The notes: generated from the letters alone by a model not told the origin. 64,000 nt of DNA from an uncultured Prevotellaceae bacterium (GCA_947306175.1 CAMZFV010000005.1:1-64000), one strand, 5' to 3'. Counted from the stretch's first letter, positions 23,555 to 33,907 are shown. Made by a program: numbers and translations.

Positions 23555-25018
23555 ATGAAGATATTATCACAACTGTTAGCATCTATCCAACCCATCCAAG
23601 TGGTGGGCAACACTGATATTGAGATAACTGACGTTATCAATGATTCGCGCAAGGCGGCACCTGGTGTGCTGTTTGTCGCTGTTAAGGGTGTCGCTGTCGA
23701 TGCCCACCGCTTCATCGGTGATGTGGTGGAAAAGGGCGCTGCTGCCATCGTGTGCCAGCAATTGCCCGAGACCCTGAAGCCTGGAGTGACCTATATTCAG
23801 GTCGAGAACAGTTTCCAGGCTTTGTCCCACCTTGCCGACGAGTGGTTTGACCACCCCTCGAGCAACCTGCGCCTGGTGGGTGTCACGGGCACCAACGGCA
23901 AGACGACCACTGCCACGCTGCTCTATGAGATGGCGCGGCTCATGGGCTACAAGGCAGGCCTGCTGTCCACGGTAGAGAACATCATCGATACCGTCAGGTA
24001 TCCCGCCGTGCAGACCACCCCTGACCACCTGGAGCTGAACCGCCTCTTGCACGAGATGGTGCAGGCTGGTTGTGAATTTGCCTTCATGGAGGTGAGTTCC
24101 CACGCCTGTGTGCAGGGCCGCATCGAAGGCATCAACTTTGCGGGCGGCATCTTCACCAACCTGACCCGCGACCACTTGGACTTCCACAAGACGGTGGATA
24201 ACTACATCGCTGCCAAGAAGATGTTCTTTGACTCACTGCCTAAGGGCGCCTTTGCGCTGGTCAATGCCGATGACAAGGTGGGCGAGGTGATGCTGCAGAA
24301 TACCCGCGCTGGCAAATACAACTACTCGTTGCGTACCCTTGCCGACTTCAAGGGCCGTATCGTGGAGTCGCGCCTCGACGGCACTACGCTGGAGTTGGAT
24401 GGCAACGAGGTGGAAGTGTTGTTCACTGGGCGTTTCAATGCCTATAACCTGCTGTCGGTCTATGGCGCGTCGCTGCTGCTGGGTTTCGACCCGCAGGAGG
24501 TGCTTGTCAAAATGAGTATGCTGGAGCCTGTCGCTGGCCGTTTCCAGACCTTGCGTTCGAGCCGTGGTTACACCGCTATCGTCGATTATGCCCACACCCC
24601 CGACGCTCTGGTCAATGTGCTTGACACCATCCGCGAGGTGGTGGGCACCAGCGGGCACATCATCACCGTGTGTGGTTGTGGCGGTGACCGTGATGCCGGC
24701 AAGCGCCCCATTATGGCACGTGAAGCCGCTGTACGCAGCGACCGTGTTGTCCTCACCAGCGACAATCCCCGCACCGAGGATCCCGACGAGATCCTGCGCC
24801 AGATGGAGGTGGGCTTGCCCGAGGACAAGCGCCCCTTCACCTTGACCATCACCGACCGCCGTCAGGCCATCCGCACCGCTTGCCAGCTGGCTCAGGCCGG
24901 TGACGTGGTGCTCATTGCCGGCAAGGGTCATGAGGACTACCAGGAAATCAACCACGTGAAGCACCACTTCGATGACCGTGAGGAGGTACTTGAGGTGTTT
25001 GCCCACGAAACCAATTGA
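23555..25018 (+). CDS. murE: UDP-MurNAc-L-Ala-D-Glu:meso-diaminopimelate ligase
   Basis: Adds the third residue of the peptidoglycan stem peptide. It shows the ATP-binding VTGTNGKTTT (110-119), TTPDHLELN, MEVSSHA, the central-domain FTNLTRDHLDFH and YAHTPDAL. The DNPR motif (about 404-407, in SDNPRTEDPDEI) indicates meso-diaminopimelate rather than lysine as substrate. The length is 487 residues. It competes with LysA, encoded upstream, for diaminopimelate. Confidence 0.96.
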   Translation: MKILSQLLASIQPIQVVGNTDIEITDVINDSRKAAPGVLFVAVKGVAVDAHRFIGDVVEKGAAAIVCQQLPETLKPGVTYIQVENSFQALSHLADEWFDHPSSNLRLVGVTGTNGKTTTATLLYEMARLMGYKAGLLSTVENIIDTVRYPAVQTTPDHLELNRLLHEMVQAGCEFAFMEVSSHACVQGRIEGINFAGGIFTNLTRDHLDFHKTVDNYIAAKKMFFDSLPKGAFALVNADDKVGEVMLQNTRAGKYNYSLRTLADFKGRIVESRLDGTTLELDGNEVEVLFTGRFNAYNLLSVYGASLLLGFDPQEVLVKMSMLEPVAGRFQTLRSSRGYTAIVDYAHTPDALVNVLDTIREVVGTSGHIITVCGCGGDRDAGKRPIMAREAAVRSDRVVLTSDNPRTEDPDEILRQMEVGLPEDKRPFTLTITDRRQAIRTACQLAQAGDVVLIAGKGHEDYQEINHVKHHFDDREEVLEVFAHETN

Positions 25019-25043
25019 TTATTAACCACTTTACTGATACGGT

Positions 25044-26306
25044 ATGTTATATCATCTTTTCCATTACCTAGAACAGTATCACCACGTGAGTGGTGGCCGC
25101 CTGTTTGAATACATCACATTCAGGTCAGGGTTTGCCTTCATCCTGTCGTTGTTCATCGGCATCGTGATAGGCCGTCGCATTATCTTCAAGCTCAAGAGTC
25201 GCCAGATGTGTGACAAGGAGCGTGAAGAGAAGTTGGGCGGCAACTCGGCCAAGCAGGGAACACCCACGATGGGAGGTATCATCATCATCATTTCAATTCT
25301 GATACCTTGCCTGCTGTTGGGCAAACTCAACAACGTGTACATGTTGCTGATGATCGTGTCAACACTGTGGTGCGGCGCATTGGGTTTTGCCGATGACTAC
25401 ATCAAGGTGTTCCACCACAACAAGGAGGGTCTCAAGGGCAAGTTCAAGATTGTCGGTCAGGTGGGTCTGGGCGTCATCGTGGGACTTACCATGTACTTGA
25501 GCCCTGCCATCGTGATGAACGAGAACGTGCATGTGACCAACCGCAATGAGACCCCCGAGCTTGTTGAGATCCATAAATCCCAAGCTGTGAAGGCCACCAA
25601 GACCACGTTGCCCTTTGTCAAGAATCACAACTTTGACTATGCCTACTTCACAGGCTGGATGGGCAAGTACAAACAGCTGGGCGGCTGGCTCTTGTTCATC
25701 CTGGTGACTATCTTTGTCATCACGGCAGTGAGCAACGGTGCTAACCTGACCGATGGTGTTGATGGCTTGGCGACAGGAACGTCGGCAATCATCGGGGTCG
25801 CCCTGGCGATCATGTGCTATCTGGGTGGTAACGTCATCTATTCATCCTACCTGAATATCATGTACATCCCGGATAGCAGTGAATTGGTAGTATATGCCGC
25901 AGCCTTCATTGGCGCGACCATCGGCTTCCTGTGGTACAACTCCTATCCTGCCCAAGTGTTCATGGGCGATACGGGCAGCCTGTGTTTGGGAGGTATCATC
26001 GCGGTGTTTGCAGTGCTCATCCGCAAGGAGTGGCTCATTCCCCTGCTGTGCGGCATCTTCCTCGTCGAGGAGTTGTCGGTCATCATGCAGGTGTGGTATG
26101 TCAAGCGACACAAGGGCAAAAACATGCGCCTGTTCAAGATGACACCCCTGCATCACCATTTCACTGCCGATCCTGACAAGCTCACCTGGGACTACAAGAT
26201 CAAGACGCCTGATCACCGTATTCCCGAGGCCAAGATTGTGATGCGCTTCTTCCTGGTGAGCATCCTACTGGCGGCATTGACGTTTGTGACCCTCAAGATA
26301 CGATAA
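25044..26306 (+). CDS. mraY: phospho-N-acetylmuramoyl-pentapeptide-transferase
   Basis: Transfers phospho-MurNAc-pentapeptide to undecaprenyl phosphate to make lipid I at the inner membrane. It is a polytopic protein with about ten membrane segments. Signature motifs are KQGTPTMGG (about 72-80), the aspartate pair in GFADDYIKV (about 114-122), NLTDGVDGLATG and MGDTGSL, and the HHHF loop near PLHHHFTADPDK. It has 420 residues, longer than the E. coli enzyme because of an extra loop (about 160-200), which is usual in Bacteroidetes. Confidence 0.96.
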   Translation: MLYHLFHYLEQYHHVSGGRLFEYITFRSGFAFILSLFIGIVIGRRIIFKLKSRQMCDKEREEKLGGNSAKQGTPTMGGIIIIISILIPCLLLGKLNNVYMLLMIVSTLWCGALGFADDYIKVFHHNKEGLKGKFKIVGQVGLGVIVGLTMYLSPAIVMNENVHVTNRNETPELVEIHKSQAVKATKTTLPFVKNHNFDYAYFTGWMGKYKQLGGWLLFILVTIFVITAVSNGANLTDGVDGLATGTSAIIGVALAIMCYLGGNVIYSSYLNIMYIPDSSELVVYAAAFIGATIGFLWYNSYPAQVFMGDTGSLCLGGIIAVFAVLIRKEWLIPLLCGIFLVEELSVIMQVWYVKRHKGKNMRLFKMTPLHHHFTADPDKLTWDYKIKTPDHRIPEAKIVMRFFLVSILLAALTFVTLKIR

Positions 26307-26334
26307 ACCTGTAGATAATTACACACTGGACGAT

Positions 26335-27681
26335 ATGACGAACAAGAGAATAGTAGTATTGGGCGGCGGCGAGAGCGGTGCCGGAGCGGCTGTCCTTGCT
26401 AAGGTGAAGGGTTTTGACGTGTGGCTGAGCGACGCTGGACCTATCGGTCAGCAGCACAAGGACCTGCTCAATCAATATGACGTGGCATGGGAAGAGAATG
26501 GCCACACCCCCGAGAAGATCCTCAACGCCGACGAGATCATCAAGAGCCCGGGTATCCCCGACACGGCTCCCATGGTGGCACGTGCCATCGAGAAGAAAAT
26601 CCCCATCGTGAGCGAGATTGAGTTCGCGGGACGCTTTACCGATGCCAAGATGGTGTGCATCACCGGTAGCAACGGCAAGACGACCACGACCAAGCTCACC
26701 TACCATATCTTCAAGAAAGCGGGTTTGAACGTGGGCCTTGCCGGCAATGTAGGGCGAAGTCTGGCCTATCAGGTCGCCACCGAGCACCATGATGTGTATG
26801 TGATTGAGTTGAGCAGTTTCCAGCTCGACAACATGTACGAGTTCAAGGCCAATGTGGCCGTGCTGCTCAACATCACGCCCGACCATCTGGACCGTTATGA
26901 CTACAAGATGGACAATTATGCGGCTGCCAAATTCCGCATTACCCAGAACCAGACGGGACACGATTCCTTCATCTTCTGGAAGAATGACCCCATCATTGCG
27001 TCGCAGCTGCGACAGCATCATCTGGAATCTCGCCTGCTGAGCTTTACCAGTGATGATGATGACCGTAATGCCGCATGGGTGCACGATGGCGTGCTCAACT
27101 TCAATGTGGACGGTGACCGCTGGGAAATCCCTCGTGACGACCTGTCGCTCAAGGGGCTGCACAATGTTTATAACACGATGGCAGCGGGTCTGTCGGCCCA
27201 GGTGTTCGACATCCGCAAGGATGTCATCCGTGAGGCTTTGGCCGACTTTGAGGCCGTGCCCCACCGTCTGGAGTATGTCGATACTGTTGATGGTGTGCGC
27301 TACATCAACGACAGCAAGGCGACCAATGTGGACGCCTGCTGGTATGCCCTCGAGAGCGTCAATGAGCCGTGCGTGCTCATCCTGGGCGGCATCGACAAGG
27401 GTAACGACTACAGCCAGATTGAGCCGCTGGTCAAGGAGAAGGTGACGGCCATTGTTTGCCTGGGTAAGGACAATGCCAAGCTGCATGAGTTCTTTGATGG
27501 CAAGGTACCCGTTGTGACCGATGCCACCAGTATGCCCGAGTGTATGGCCAAGTGCCGAGAACTGGCCCAAGAAGGTCACACCGTGCTGCTGTCTCCCTGC
27601 TGTGCCAGCTTCGACCTGTTCAACGGCATGGCCGACCGTGGCAACCAGTTCAAGGACTGTGTCAAGAAAATGAAACACTAA
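26335..27681 (+). CDS. murD: UDP-MurNAc-L-alanine:D-glutamate ligase
   Basis: Adds D-glutamate to UDP-MurNAc-L-Ala. It shows the N-terminal nucleotide-sugar domain (VVLGGGESGAGAA), the P-loop ITGSNGKTTTTK (109-120), ELSSFQLDNM, NITPDHLDRY and the closing domain with YINDSKATN, ILGGIDKGNDY and LLSPCCASFD. The length is 448 residues. It is the fifth synthetic gene of the cluster in the usual order. Confidence 0.96.
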   Translation: MTNKRIVVLGGGESGAGAAVLAKVKGFDVWLSDAGPIGQQHKDLLNQYDVAWEENGHTPEKILNADEIIKSPGIPDTAPMVARAIEKKIPIVSEIEFAGRFTDAKMVCITGSNGKTTTTKLTYHIFKKAGLNVGLAGNVGRSLAYQVATEHHDVYVIELSSFQLDNMYEFKANVAVLLNITPDHLDRYDYKMDNYAAAKFRITQNQTGHDSFIFWKNDPIIASQLRQHHLESRLLSFTSDDDDRNAAWVHDGVLNFNVDGDRWEIPRDDLSLKGLHNVYNTMAAGLSAQVFDIRKDVIREALADFEAVPHRLEYVDTVDGVRYINDSKATNVDACWYALESVNEPCVLILGGIDKGNDYSQIEPLVKEKVTAIVCLGKDNAKLHEFFDGKVPVVTDATSMPECMAKCRELAQEGHTVLLSPCCASFDLFNGMADRGNQFKDCVKKMKH

Positions 27682-27725
27682 CCCACGACCCACCACACGA
27701 GGTGTAACACCCGATTAATGATTTT

Positions 27726-29102
27726 ATGTCTCCCAGCGAAAAGACAAATAGATATACCGAGATATCCCAGAAGTATGGTGACCCCTGGATTTGGGGCATC
27801 TACATCATGCTGCTGGTGATCTCCATCATCGAGAGCTATAGCGCGTCGAGCCGTGAGATTGCTGCTCAAGGAATCTATATGCCCATCATCAAGCAGTGCA
27901 TGTTTTTGGCCCTTGGTGCTGGGTGCATCTTCCTGATTTTGCGCTACGAGTATAATAGCACGATATTCCTTTATTCCGCGATACCGGGCTTTGCCGTGAT
28001 TACGGTTGTCTGCCTGTTGTATGTGATGTTCTTCGGCGAGGTCATCAACGGTGCCCGCCGTGCGATGACCATCATACCGGGATTTACGATACAACCGGCC
28101 GAAATGGCCAAACTCTCGATTGTCACCATCCTGTCCTATATCCTGGCCAAGTCGCAGAAGAACCAGGACATCAGCACGGGCGGCTTGGTGGCATCGGCGG
28201 TGGCAGTGGCCATCTATGGCGGCTTGATGATCAGGAGTGGTTTGACCAACACGCTGCTGCTGGTTGCCATCAGTGGATCGATGCTGTTGATTGGCGGTGC
28301 CAGGTTCAAGAAAATTGGCATACTGATGGGTTTCTTCGTTGTGCTGATGGGCTTTTTCTTCATCATCAAGAACCACAACGACAAGAAGGATGAGGTCTTC
28401 AGTTACACCCAGAAGGAGCTGCAAGCCACTGTCCCAGTGGCTACTGCCGATGGTAATGTGGTCGAAATGCCATTGCCCACATCATCTGGCGACGTGGCTG
28501 GACCTGGCCGTTCAGGCACATGGAAAAGCCGACTCAGGGAGTGGTGGCACAGCGACTCGCTGGTTTACCGTCCCATCACGGCCAAGAACCAGCAGGAAAT
28601 GTTCTCGCGCATGGCCCAGGCCCACGGACGCCTCGTCGGTGTGGGCATCGGGCAGTCCCGCGAGTGTAGCCGCCTGCCGCTGGCCTTCAGTGACTACATC
28701 TACTCCATCATTGTCGAGGAACTTGGCTTGGTGGGTGGCGTCTTTGTGTTGTTGCTCTACCTCTCGTTGTTGGGCCGTGCGGCGATGATCGTGCGGCGCA
28801 GCAAGCGTGTCCTGCCTTCGCTGCTCGTCATCGGTATGGCGTCCTACATCACGTTCCAGGCTTTGTTCCACATGGCCATCAACGTGGGCGTTTTTCCCGT
28901 GTCGGGCCAACCCCTGCCGCTGATTTCCAAGGGTGGTACGTCCATCCTGATGATCAGCGCAGCCTTTGGCGTGATGCTGAGCGTGAGCCGCACCATAGCT
29001 AACTACGGAAACAAGAAAAACAAGGCTGATGAGGCACCCATTATCGAGGGCCTAGATGCCGAAAACCCAACTGAAATACCTCCAAAAAATGTCTGGAAAT
29101 AA
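27726..29102 (+). CDS. ftsW: septal peptidoglycan glycosyltransferase, SEDS family
   Basis: A polytopic SEDS protein that polymerises lipid II at the septum together with FtsI. It has about ten membrane segments, with GARRAMTIIPGFTIQPAEMAK-type residues after helix 3 (GARRAM, FTIQPAE) and the C-terminal PVSGQPLPLISKGGTS motif. A long soluble loop (about 218-290) between the central helices carries low-complexity sequence (VPVATADGNVVEMPLPTSS) before the conserved GVGIGQS region. The length is 458 residues. It overlaps the start of murG by 14 bases, implying coupled translation. Confidence 0.94.
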   Translation: MSPSEKTNRYTEISQKYGDPWIWGIYIMLLVISIIESYSASSREIAAQGIYMPIIKQCMFLALGAGCIFLILRYEYNSTIFLYSAIPGFAVITVVCLLYVMFFGEVINGARRAMTIIPGFTIQPAEMAKLSIVTILSYILAKSQKNQDISTGGLVASAVAVAIYGGLMIRSGLTNTLLLVAISGSMLLIGGARFKKIGILMGFFVVLMGFFFIIKNHNDKKDEVFSYTQKELQATVPVATADGNVVEMPLPTSSGDVAGPGRSGTWKSRLREWWHSDSLVYRPITAKNQQEMFSRMAQAHGRLVGVGIGQSRECSRLPLAFSDYIYSIIVEELGLVGGVFVLLLYLSLLGRAAMIVRRSKRVLPSLLVIGMASYITFQALFHMAINVGVFPVSGQPLPLISKGGTSILMISAAFGVMLSVSRTIANYGNKKNKADEAPIIEGLDAENPTEIPPKNVWK

Positions 29103-30216
29103 TCAACGAATCAATGTCTTGGTAAGTGGTGGCGGCACGGGTGGTCACATTTTCCCCGCCCTTTCGATCGCCAACGAAATGCGCCGTCGTTATCCCGACG
29201 CAAGAATCTTGTTTGTGGGTGCCGAGGGACGCATGGAAATGGAAAAAGTCCCCGCTGCGGGTTATAACATTATCGGACTGCCCGTGAGTGGCTTTGACCG
29301 TAAGCACCTGTTACGCAATTTCAAGGTGGTGGCCCGACTGCTCAAGAGCATGGGTTTAGCAAAAAAAATCCTTAGGGATTTCAAACCCGACATCGCCATC
29401 GGTGTAGGAGGTTACGCCAGTGGACCGATGCTCAAGGCAGCCCAGAAACAGGGTATCCCCACCTTGTTGCAGGAACAGAACTCATACGCCGGCGTGACCA
29501 ATAAATTGTTGGCGGCCAAGGCCGATTGTATCTGTGTGGCCTATGAGGGCATGGAGCGTTTCTTCCCGCAGGACAAGATTGTGCTAACGGGTAACCCCGT
29601 TAGGCGCAACCTGTTGGACTGTGGCGCAACCCCCGAACAGGCGCGTCAGGCGATGGGTGTGGATCCCAACAAGAAGACCATCCTCATTATTGGCGGCAGC
29701 CTAGGTGCCCGCACCATTAACAATGCCATCATCGATGGCTTGAACCGCATCGGTGAGGCTTATGATGTGCAGGTCATTTGGCAGACGGGCAAGATATATG
29801 ATCAGCAGTGCAGCGAGGCGCTGAATGTCTCTGGCGTGAAGAATGTGACGCAGATGGCGTTCATTAGCAATATGGATATGGCTTACCGCGCCGCCGACCT
29901 CGTCGTTTCGCGTGCAGGAGCCAGCTCCATCTCGGAATTGCAGCTGCTGGGCAAAGCCTCCATTCTGGTGCCTTCGCCCAATGTCGCCGAGGATCACCAG
30001 ACCAAGAACGCCCTCGCGCTGGTGAAGCGTGATGCCGCCATCATGGTGACCGATGCCGACGCCTCGGCTCAACTCGTTGACACCATGCTCGCCACCGTTA
30101 CTGATGGGGAAAAGATTTCCAACCTAGGCAACAACGTGTCGCAGATGGCTCTGCGTGACGCCGCCGAGCACATCGTCGATGAGGTGGAGAAGATTATTCA
30201 ACGTAATAATGCCTAA
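29089..30216 (+). CDS. murG: lipid I N-acetylglucosaminyltransferase
   Basis: A GT-B fold glycosyltransferase that converts lipid I to lipid II on the cytoplasmic face. It shows the N-terminal loop VSGGGTGGHIFPA (about 11-23), GVGGYASGP (second glycine-rich loop), EQNSYAGVTN and the C-terminal donor-site motifs LIIGGSLGA and SRAGASSISEL. The start ATG 29089 (MSGNNQRINVLV) is preferred; the frame opens 11 codons earlier inside ftsW. The length is 375 residues. Confidence 0.95.
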   Translation: MSGNNQRINVLVSGGGTGGHIFPALSIANEMRRRYPDARILFVGAEGRMEMEKVPAAGYNIIGLPVSGFDRKHLLRNFKVVARLLKSMGLAKKILRDFKPDIAIGVGGYASGPMLKAAQKQGIPTLLQEQNSYAGVTNKLLAAKADCICVAYEGMERFFPQDKIVLTGNPVRRNLLDCGATPEQARQAMGVDPNKKTILIIGGSLGARTINNAIIDGLNRIGEAYDVQVIWQTGKIYDQQCSEALNVSGVKNVTQMAFISNMDMAYRAADLVVSRAGASSISELQLLGKASILVPSPNVAEDHQTKNALALVKRDAAIMVTDADASAQLVDTMLATVTDGEKISNLGNNVSQMALRDAAEHIVDEVEKIIQRNNA

Positions 30217-30241
30217 ACGATAAAAAGCATACTAGGAAAAT

Positions 30242-31624
30242 ATGAAAGAGTTTGATTCACTATACTTTGTGGGAGCGGGTGGCATCGGTATGGCTGCCCT
30301 CGAACGCTATTTCCTGGCCAAGGGCAAAATCGTGGCGGGCTACGACCGCACGCCCAGCGACTTGACCAAAGCACTGCAGAGTGAGGGTGTACACATCGAC
30401 TTTGACGAGGACCCCGCCCTCATCCCCGAGGCCTGCCGTGACCCGGAGCGCACGCTGGTGGTCTATACCCCTGCGGTACCCGACAGCCATCAAGGTCTCC
30501 AATACTTCCGTAACAATGGTTTCCAGGTGATGAAACGCGCTGCCTTGTTGGGTGTGGTTACCGAGCACTCTAAGGGTTTGTGCTTTGCTGGAACCCACGG
30601 CAAGACGACTACTTCGAGCATGACGGCCCATATCCTTCACACTTCGGGCATCGGCTGTAATGCTTTCCTGGGCGGAGTGTTGCGCAACTATGACAGCAAC
30701 TTCCTGCTTTCCACCACCAGCCCCTATTCGGTGATTGAGGCCGACGAGTTTGACCGCTCGTTCCATCACTTGCACCCCTATGTGGCTGTGGTGACATCGA
30801 CCGATCCTGACCATCTCGACATATACGGAACGCCCGAGGCTTATCTGGAGAGCTTTGCCCATTTCACCGAGCTGATCCAGCCTGGTGGAGCCCTTATCGT
30901 CCATACTGGTCTCGCCCTCAAGCCGAGGGTGGGAGAGGGTGTGAAAACCTATACATACAGCCGTGACAACGGAGATTTCCATGCCGATAATGTCCGCAAG
31001 GGCGATGGCCAGATTGTATTTGATCTGGTAACGCCGTGGGAAACCTTGAGCGACATCAGCCTGGGCGTGCCCGTGGACATCAATATCGAGAACGCTATTG
31101 CCGCTATGGCAGCTTGCCGACTGGTGGACGTGCCCCTTGAGGCTATGCGTGAGGCCATGGCGACCTTCCAGGGTGCTAAGCGCCGCTTTGAGTTCTGGAT
31201 CAAGGAACCGGGTGCTCATGGCAAGGTGATGATTGACGACTATGCCCACCATCCCGATGAGTTGAAGGCCAGCATCACGTCGGTGCGGGACTTGTATCCC
31301 GACAGGCGCTTGACAGTAATTTTCCAACCCCACCTGTACACGCGCACCAGGGATTTCGCTCCAGGCTTTGCCGAGGCACTTTCACTGGCCGACGAAGTGA
31401 TCCTGTTACCCATCTACCCCGCCCGCGAGGAACCCATCCCCGGAGTGACCAGCGAAATTATCCTTGAAAAGGTAACAAGTGCTAAAAAAATCATTTACTC
31501 TAAAGAAAATTTGATTAAGTCAATACATTTGAGTAATTTTGACGTCTTATTGACGGCAGGTGCTGGCGATATCGCCAATCTGCTGCCTCAAATACGCGAT
31601 GAATTCAACAAACAAGAGCATTGA
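30242..31624 (+). CDS. murC: UDP-N-acetylmuramate:L-alanine ligase
   Basis: Adds the first amino acid of the stem peptide. It has the N-terminal Rossmann motif FVGAGGIGMAALER (9-22), the P-loop AGTHGKTTTSSM (116-127), EADEFDRSFHHL, STDPDHLDIY and DDYAHHPDELKA. The length is 460 residues. The stop codon overlaps the TTG start of ftsQ. Confidence 0.95.
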   Translation: MKEFDSLYFVGAGGIGMAALERYFLAKGKIVAGYDRTPSDLTKALQSEGVHIDFDEDPALIPEACRDPERTLVVYTPAVPDSHQGLQYFRNNGFQVMKRAALLGVVTEHSKGLCFAGTHGKTTTSSMTAHILHTSGIGCNAFLGGVLRNYDSNFLLSTTSPYSVIEADEFDRSFHHLHPYVAVVTSTDPDHLDIYGTPEAYLESFAHFTELIQPGGALIVHTGLALKPRVGEGVKTYTYSRDNGDFHADNVRKGDGQIVFDLVTPWETLSDISLGVPVDINIENAIAAMAACRLVDVPLEAMREAMATFQGAKRRFEFWIKEPGAHGKVMIDDYAHHPDELKASITSVRDLYPDRRLTVIFQPHLYTRTRDFAPGFAEALSLADEVILLPIYPAREEPIPGVTSEIILEKVTSAKKIIYSKENLIKSIHLSNFDVLLTAGAGDIANLLPQIRDEFNKQEH

Positions 31625-32538
31625 AACGGCTGATACAAAATAGCATACTGATCGTTCTGGCGGTTGCGCTCGCCTCGGGTATCCTGTGGGCGCGCAACAA
31701 GTCACGCGGTGAACTGTGCGAGCGCATCGAGGTGGAAGTCGTCAATGCCGACAGCACGTCGTTTGTCACGCCTCAGGGCATCTTGAGTGACCTCAAGGGA
31801 CAAGGCATCAAGGTCGTGGGCAAGTACATGGGCGATATCAACGCTTCGGACATTGAGGAGGCGCTCAAACTGTCGCCTTACCTGGAGAATGCCGATTGCG
31901 TCAAGTGCCAGGACGGTCGCCTGCTCATCAGGGTGAGTCAGCTGGTGCCTGTTTTCCGCGTGTTTGACGGCGAGGATTCCTATTACGTGAACCGTGCAGG
32001 CAAGCGCATGGCCGCCAATGCTTACTACCACTGTGACGTGCCCGTGGTTCAGGGACATTTCACCCGTGCCTATCCGCCCACGCACATGTTGCCGCTCATC
32101 GACTATGTGGAAGGCGACTCATTGCTGCATTCGCTCGTGACGATGTATTGCGTGCGAGACACCAACAATATCATCATCGTCCCCAACATCAGCGGACATG
32201 TGGTCAACATCGGTAACACCGATGGCATGGATAACAAATTTGCCAAGCTCAAGCTGTTTTACAGCGAGGTGCTGCCCAAGCGAGGATGGAACACCTATGA
32301 CACCATATCGGTGAAGTGGAACCATCAGATTGTCGCCACCAGGCGTGTCAAGGCTGTACAGCAGATTATCGAGTATGACCCCGAGGATGACGAACAGGCT
32401 CCTGACATCGAGACGATGACCACCGGCACAGCAGCCGATGCCAACGGCAAGAAGGAACAGCAGGCACAGCCCAAGAAAGAAGAGGCCAAGCCTGCCGAGA
32501 AAAAGGAGGCCAAGCCTGACAACAAGAAGAGTAACTAA
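31621..32538 (+). CDS. ftsQ: FtsQ-like cell division protein (POTRA domain)
   Basis: A bitopic division protein linking FtsL/FtsB to the septal machinery. One membrane helix (about 8-24, ILIVLAVALASGILWA) is followed by a POTRA/FtsQ domain (about 38-120, with VNADSTSFVTPQGILSDLKG) and a beta domain. A lysine/glutamate/proline-rich tail (about 275-305) is low complexity. No ATG is available near the N-terminus, so the start is TTG 31621, whose TTGA overlaps the murC stop. The order murC-ftsQ-ftsA-ftsZ supports the call. Confidence 0.85.
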   Translation: MKRLIQNSILIVLAVALASGILWARNKSRGELCERIEVEVVNADSTSFVTPQGILSDLKGQGIKVVGKYMGDINASDIEEALKLSPYLENADCVKCQDGRLLIRVSQLVPVFRVFDGEDSYYVNRAGKRMAANAYYHCDVPVVQGHFTRAYPPTHMLPLIDYVEGDSLLHSLVTMYCVRDTNNIIIVPNISGHVVNIGNTDGMDNKFAKLKLFYSEVLPKRGWNTYDTISVKWNHQIVATRRVKAVQQIIEYDPEDDEQAPDIETMTTGTAADANGKKEQQAQPKKEEAKPAEKKEAKPDNKKSN

Positions 32539-32584
32539 CAACAATTCATAAAAACAATAAAATCAAAATATATCAATCATTTTT

Positions 32585-33907
32585 ATGGAAAAGAACCAAT
32601 ACATTGTAGCACTTGAAATCGGAAGCTCCAAGATTGTTGGAGCTATCGCCGAAAAGACTTCATCTGGATTCTTGAATGTAAAATACTTGCAAGAAGAGAA
32701 ACATCTCAACAGTGTGAGATATGGCATCGTGCAGAATGTCGAGAACATCAAGAGCGGCATCAACCGCATCCTCAAAAATCTGGAAAGTATGGTTGATGGT
32801 CGTGTCACTCAGGTATATCTTGGTGTCAGTGGACGCTCGCTCCACAGTATCGTCAGTGAGGTAAACCGCAGCGTCGGCTCCACCGAGCCTATCACCCGTG
32901 AACTCATCGACCGCATTATCCACGAGGCCACCAGTACCCCTATCCGTAACCACGACACCGTTGACATTGTGCCGCGTGCCTACTATGTTGACAAGGTGGA
33001 AACAACCAACCCCGTAGGACAGTTTGGCTCATCCATTAAAATCAAGGTAAATCTCGTTGTCGCCAAGCCGGCCCTGAAACTCAACTTGAACCGATTGATG
33101 ACCTTCGGTATTCCTGTCAAGGATTACATCGTTACCCCGCTGGCTGTGGCTGAGCAGATTCTGAGCGACAGTGACCGCGAATTGGGTTGCATGCTAGTGG
33201 ATATGGGCGCCGAGACCACGACCGTGTCTATATACAAGAATGGCTCGCTCATTTTCCTCAACACTCTGCCCCTGGGTGGCCGCAATCTCACCCTTGACGT
33301 GATGACGGGACTGAAAGTGCTGGAGGAAACTGCCGAGAACATCAAGAAGAACATCAACAACCCGCTTGATCCCAGCAATGTGAGCGATGTGCGTATCGAT
33401 AAAGTAAATGCCCGCGATGCCTCCAACTATATCGCTGCCCGCACGGGTGAAATTATTGCCAATATCAACCAGCAGTTGGCTGACGCTGGTGTAACGGCTG
33501 ATGGTATCCAGAGTATAATCCTCATTGGTGGCAGTGCCCACTTAGGAGGCTTGCAGCAGAAGTTGGAGGAGACCATCAAGATTAAGGTGCGCATGGGACA
33601 GAATCCTCCCACGCTCAACATCCTCAACAGCGAGATCAACCGTATGGAATACATCGAGGTGTTCTCATTGCTGGCTAAGGCTGCCGACCTAATTCCCGCT
33701 GGTGAGACCTGTGTAGAGCTCAACAAATATGAGAACGGTCCCACATTTGAGGGAACTTTACCCCGTCAGAATGAGCCCGCTAGGCCGAAGACCGACAAGC
33801 CCAAGGAGAAGGATAAACCCAAAAAACAGTGGAATTGGGGAGGCAAATGGGCGGACAAACTCAAGAGCCTGATGTCGGAAGACGATGAAACTGATGAAGA
33901 TCAGTAA
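32585..33907 (+). CDS. ftsA: cell division protein FtsA
   Basis: An actin-like ATPase that anchors FtsZ filaments to the membrane. It shows the N-terminal phosphate loop ALEIGSSKIVGAI (about 9-21), the SHS2-type 1C insert (VDGRVTQVYLGVSGRSL), a second nucleotide segment LVDMGAETTTVSIY and the adenosine motif IILIGGSAHLGGL. The lysine- and proline-rich linker (about 395-425) ends in a helix (WADKLKSLM) that fits the amphipathic membrane-targeting sequence. The length is 440 residues. Confidence 0.94.
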   Translation: MEKNQYIVALEIGSSKIVGAIAEKTSSGFLNVKYLQEEKHLNSVRYGIVQNVENIKSGINRILKNLESMVDGRVTQVYLGVSGRSLHSIVSEVNRSVGSTEPITRELIDRIIHEATSTPIRNHDTVDIVPRAYYVDKVETTNPVGQFGSSIKIKVNLVVAKPALKLNLNRLMTFGIPVKDYIVTPLAVAEQILSDSDRELGCMLVDMGAETTTVSIYKNGSLIFLNTLPLGGRNLTLDVMTGLKVLEETAENIKKNINNPLDPSNVSDVRIDKVNARDASNYIAARTGEIIANINQQLADAGVTADGIQSIILIGGSAHLGGLQQKLEETIKIKVRMGQNPPTLNILNSEINRMEYIEVFSLLAKAADLIPAGETCVELNKYENGPTFEGTLPRQNEPARPKTDKPKEKDKPKKQWNWGGKWADKLKSLMSEDDETDEDQ

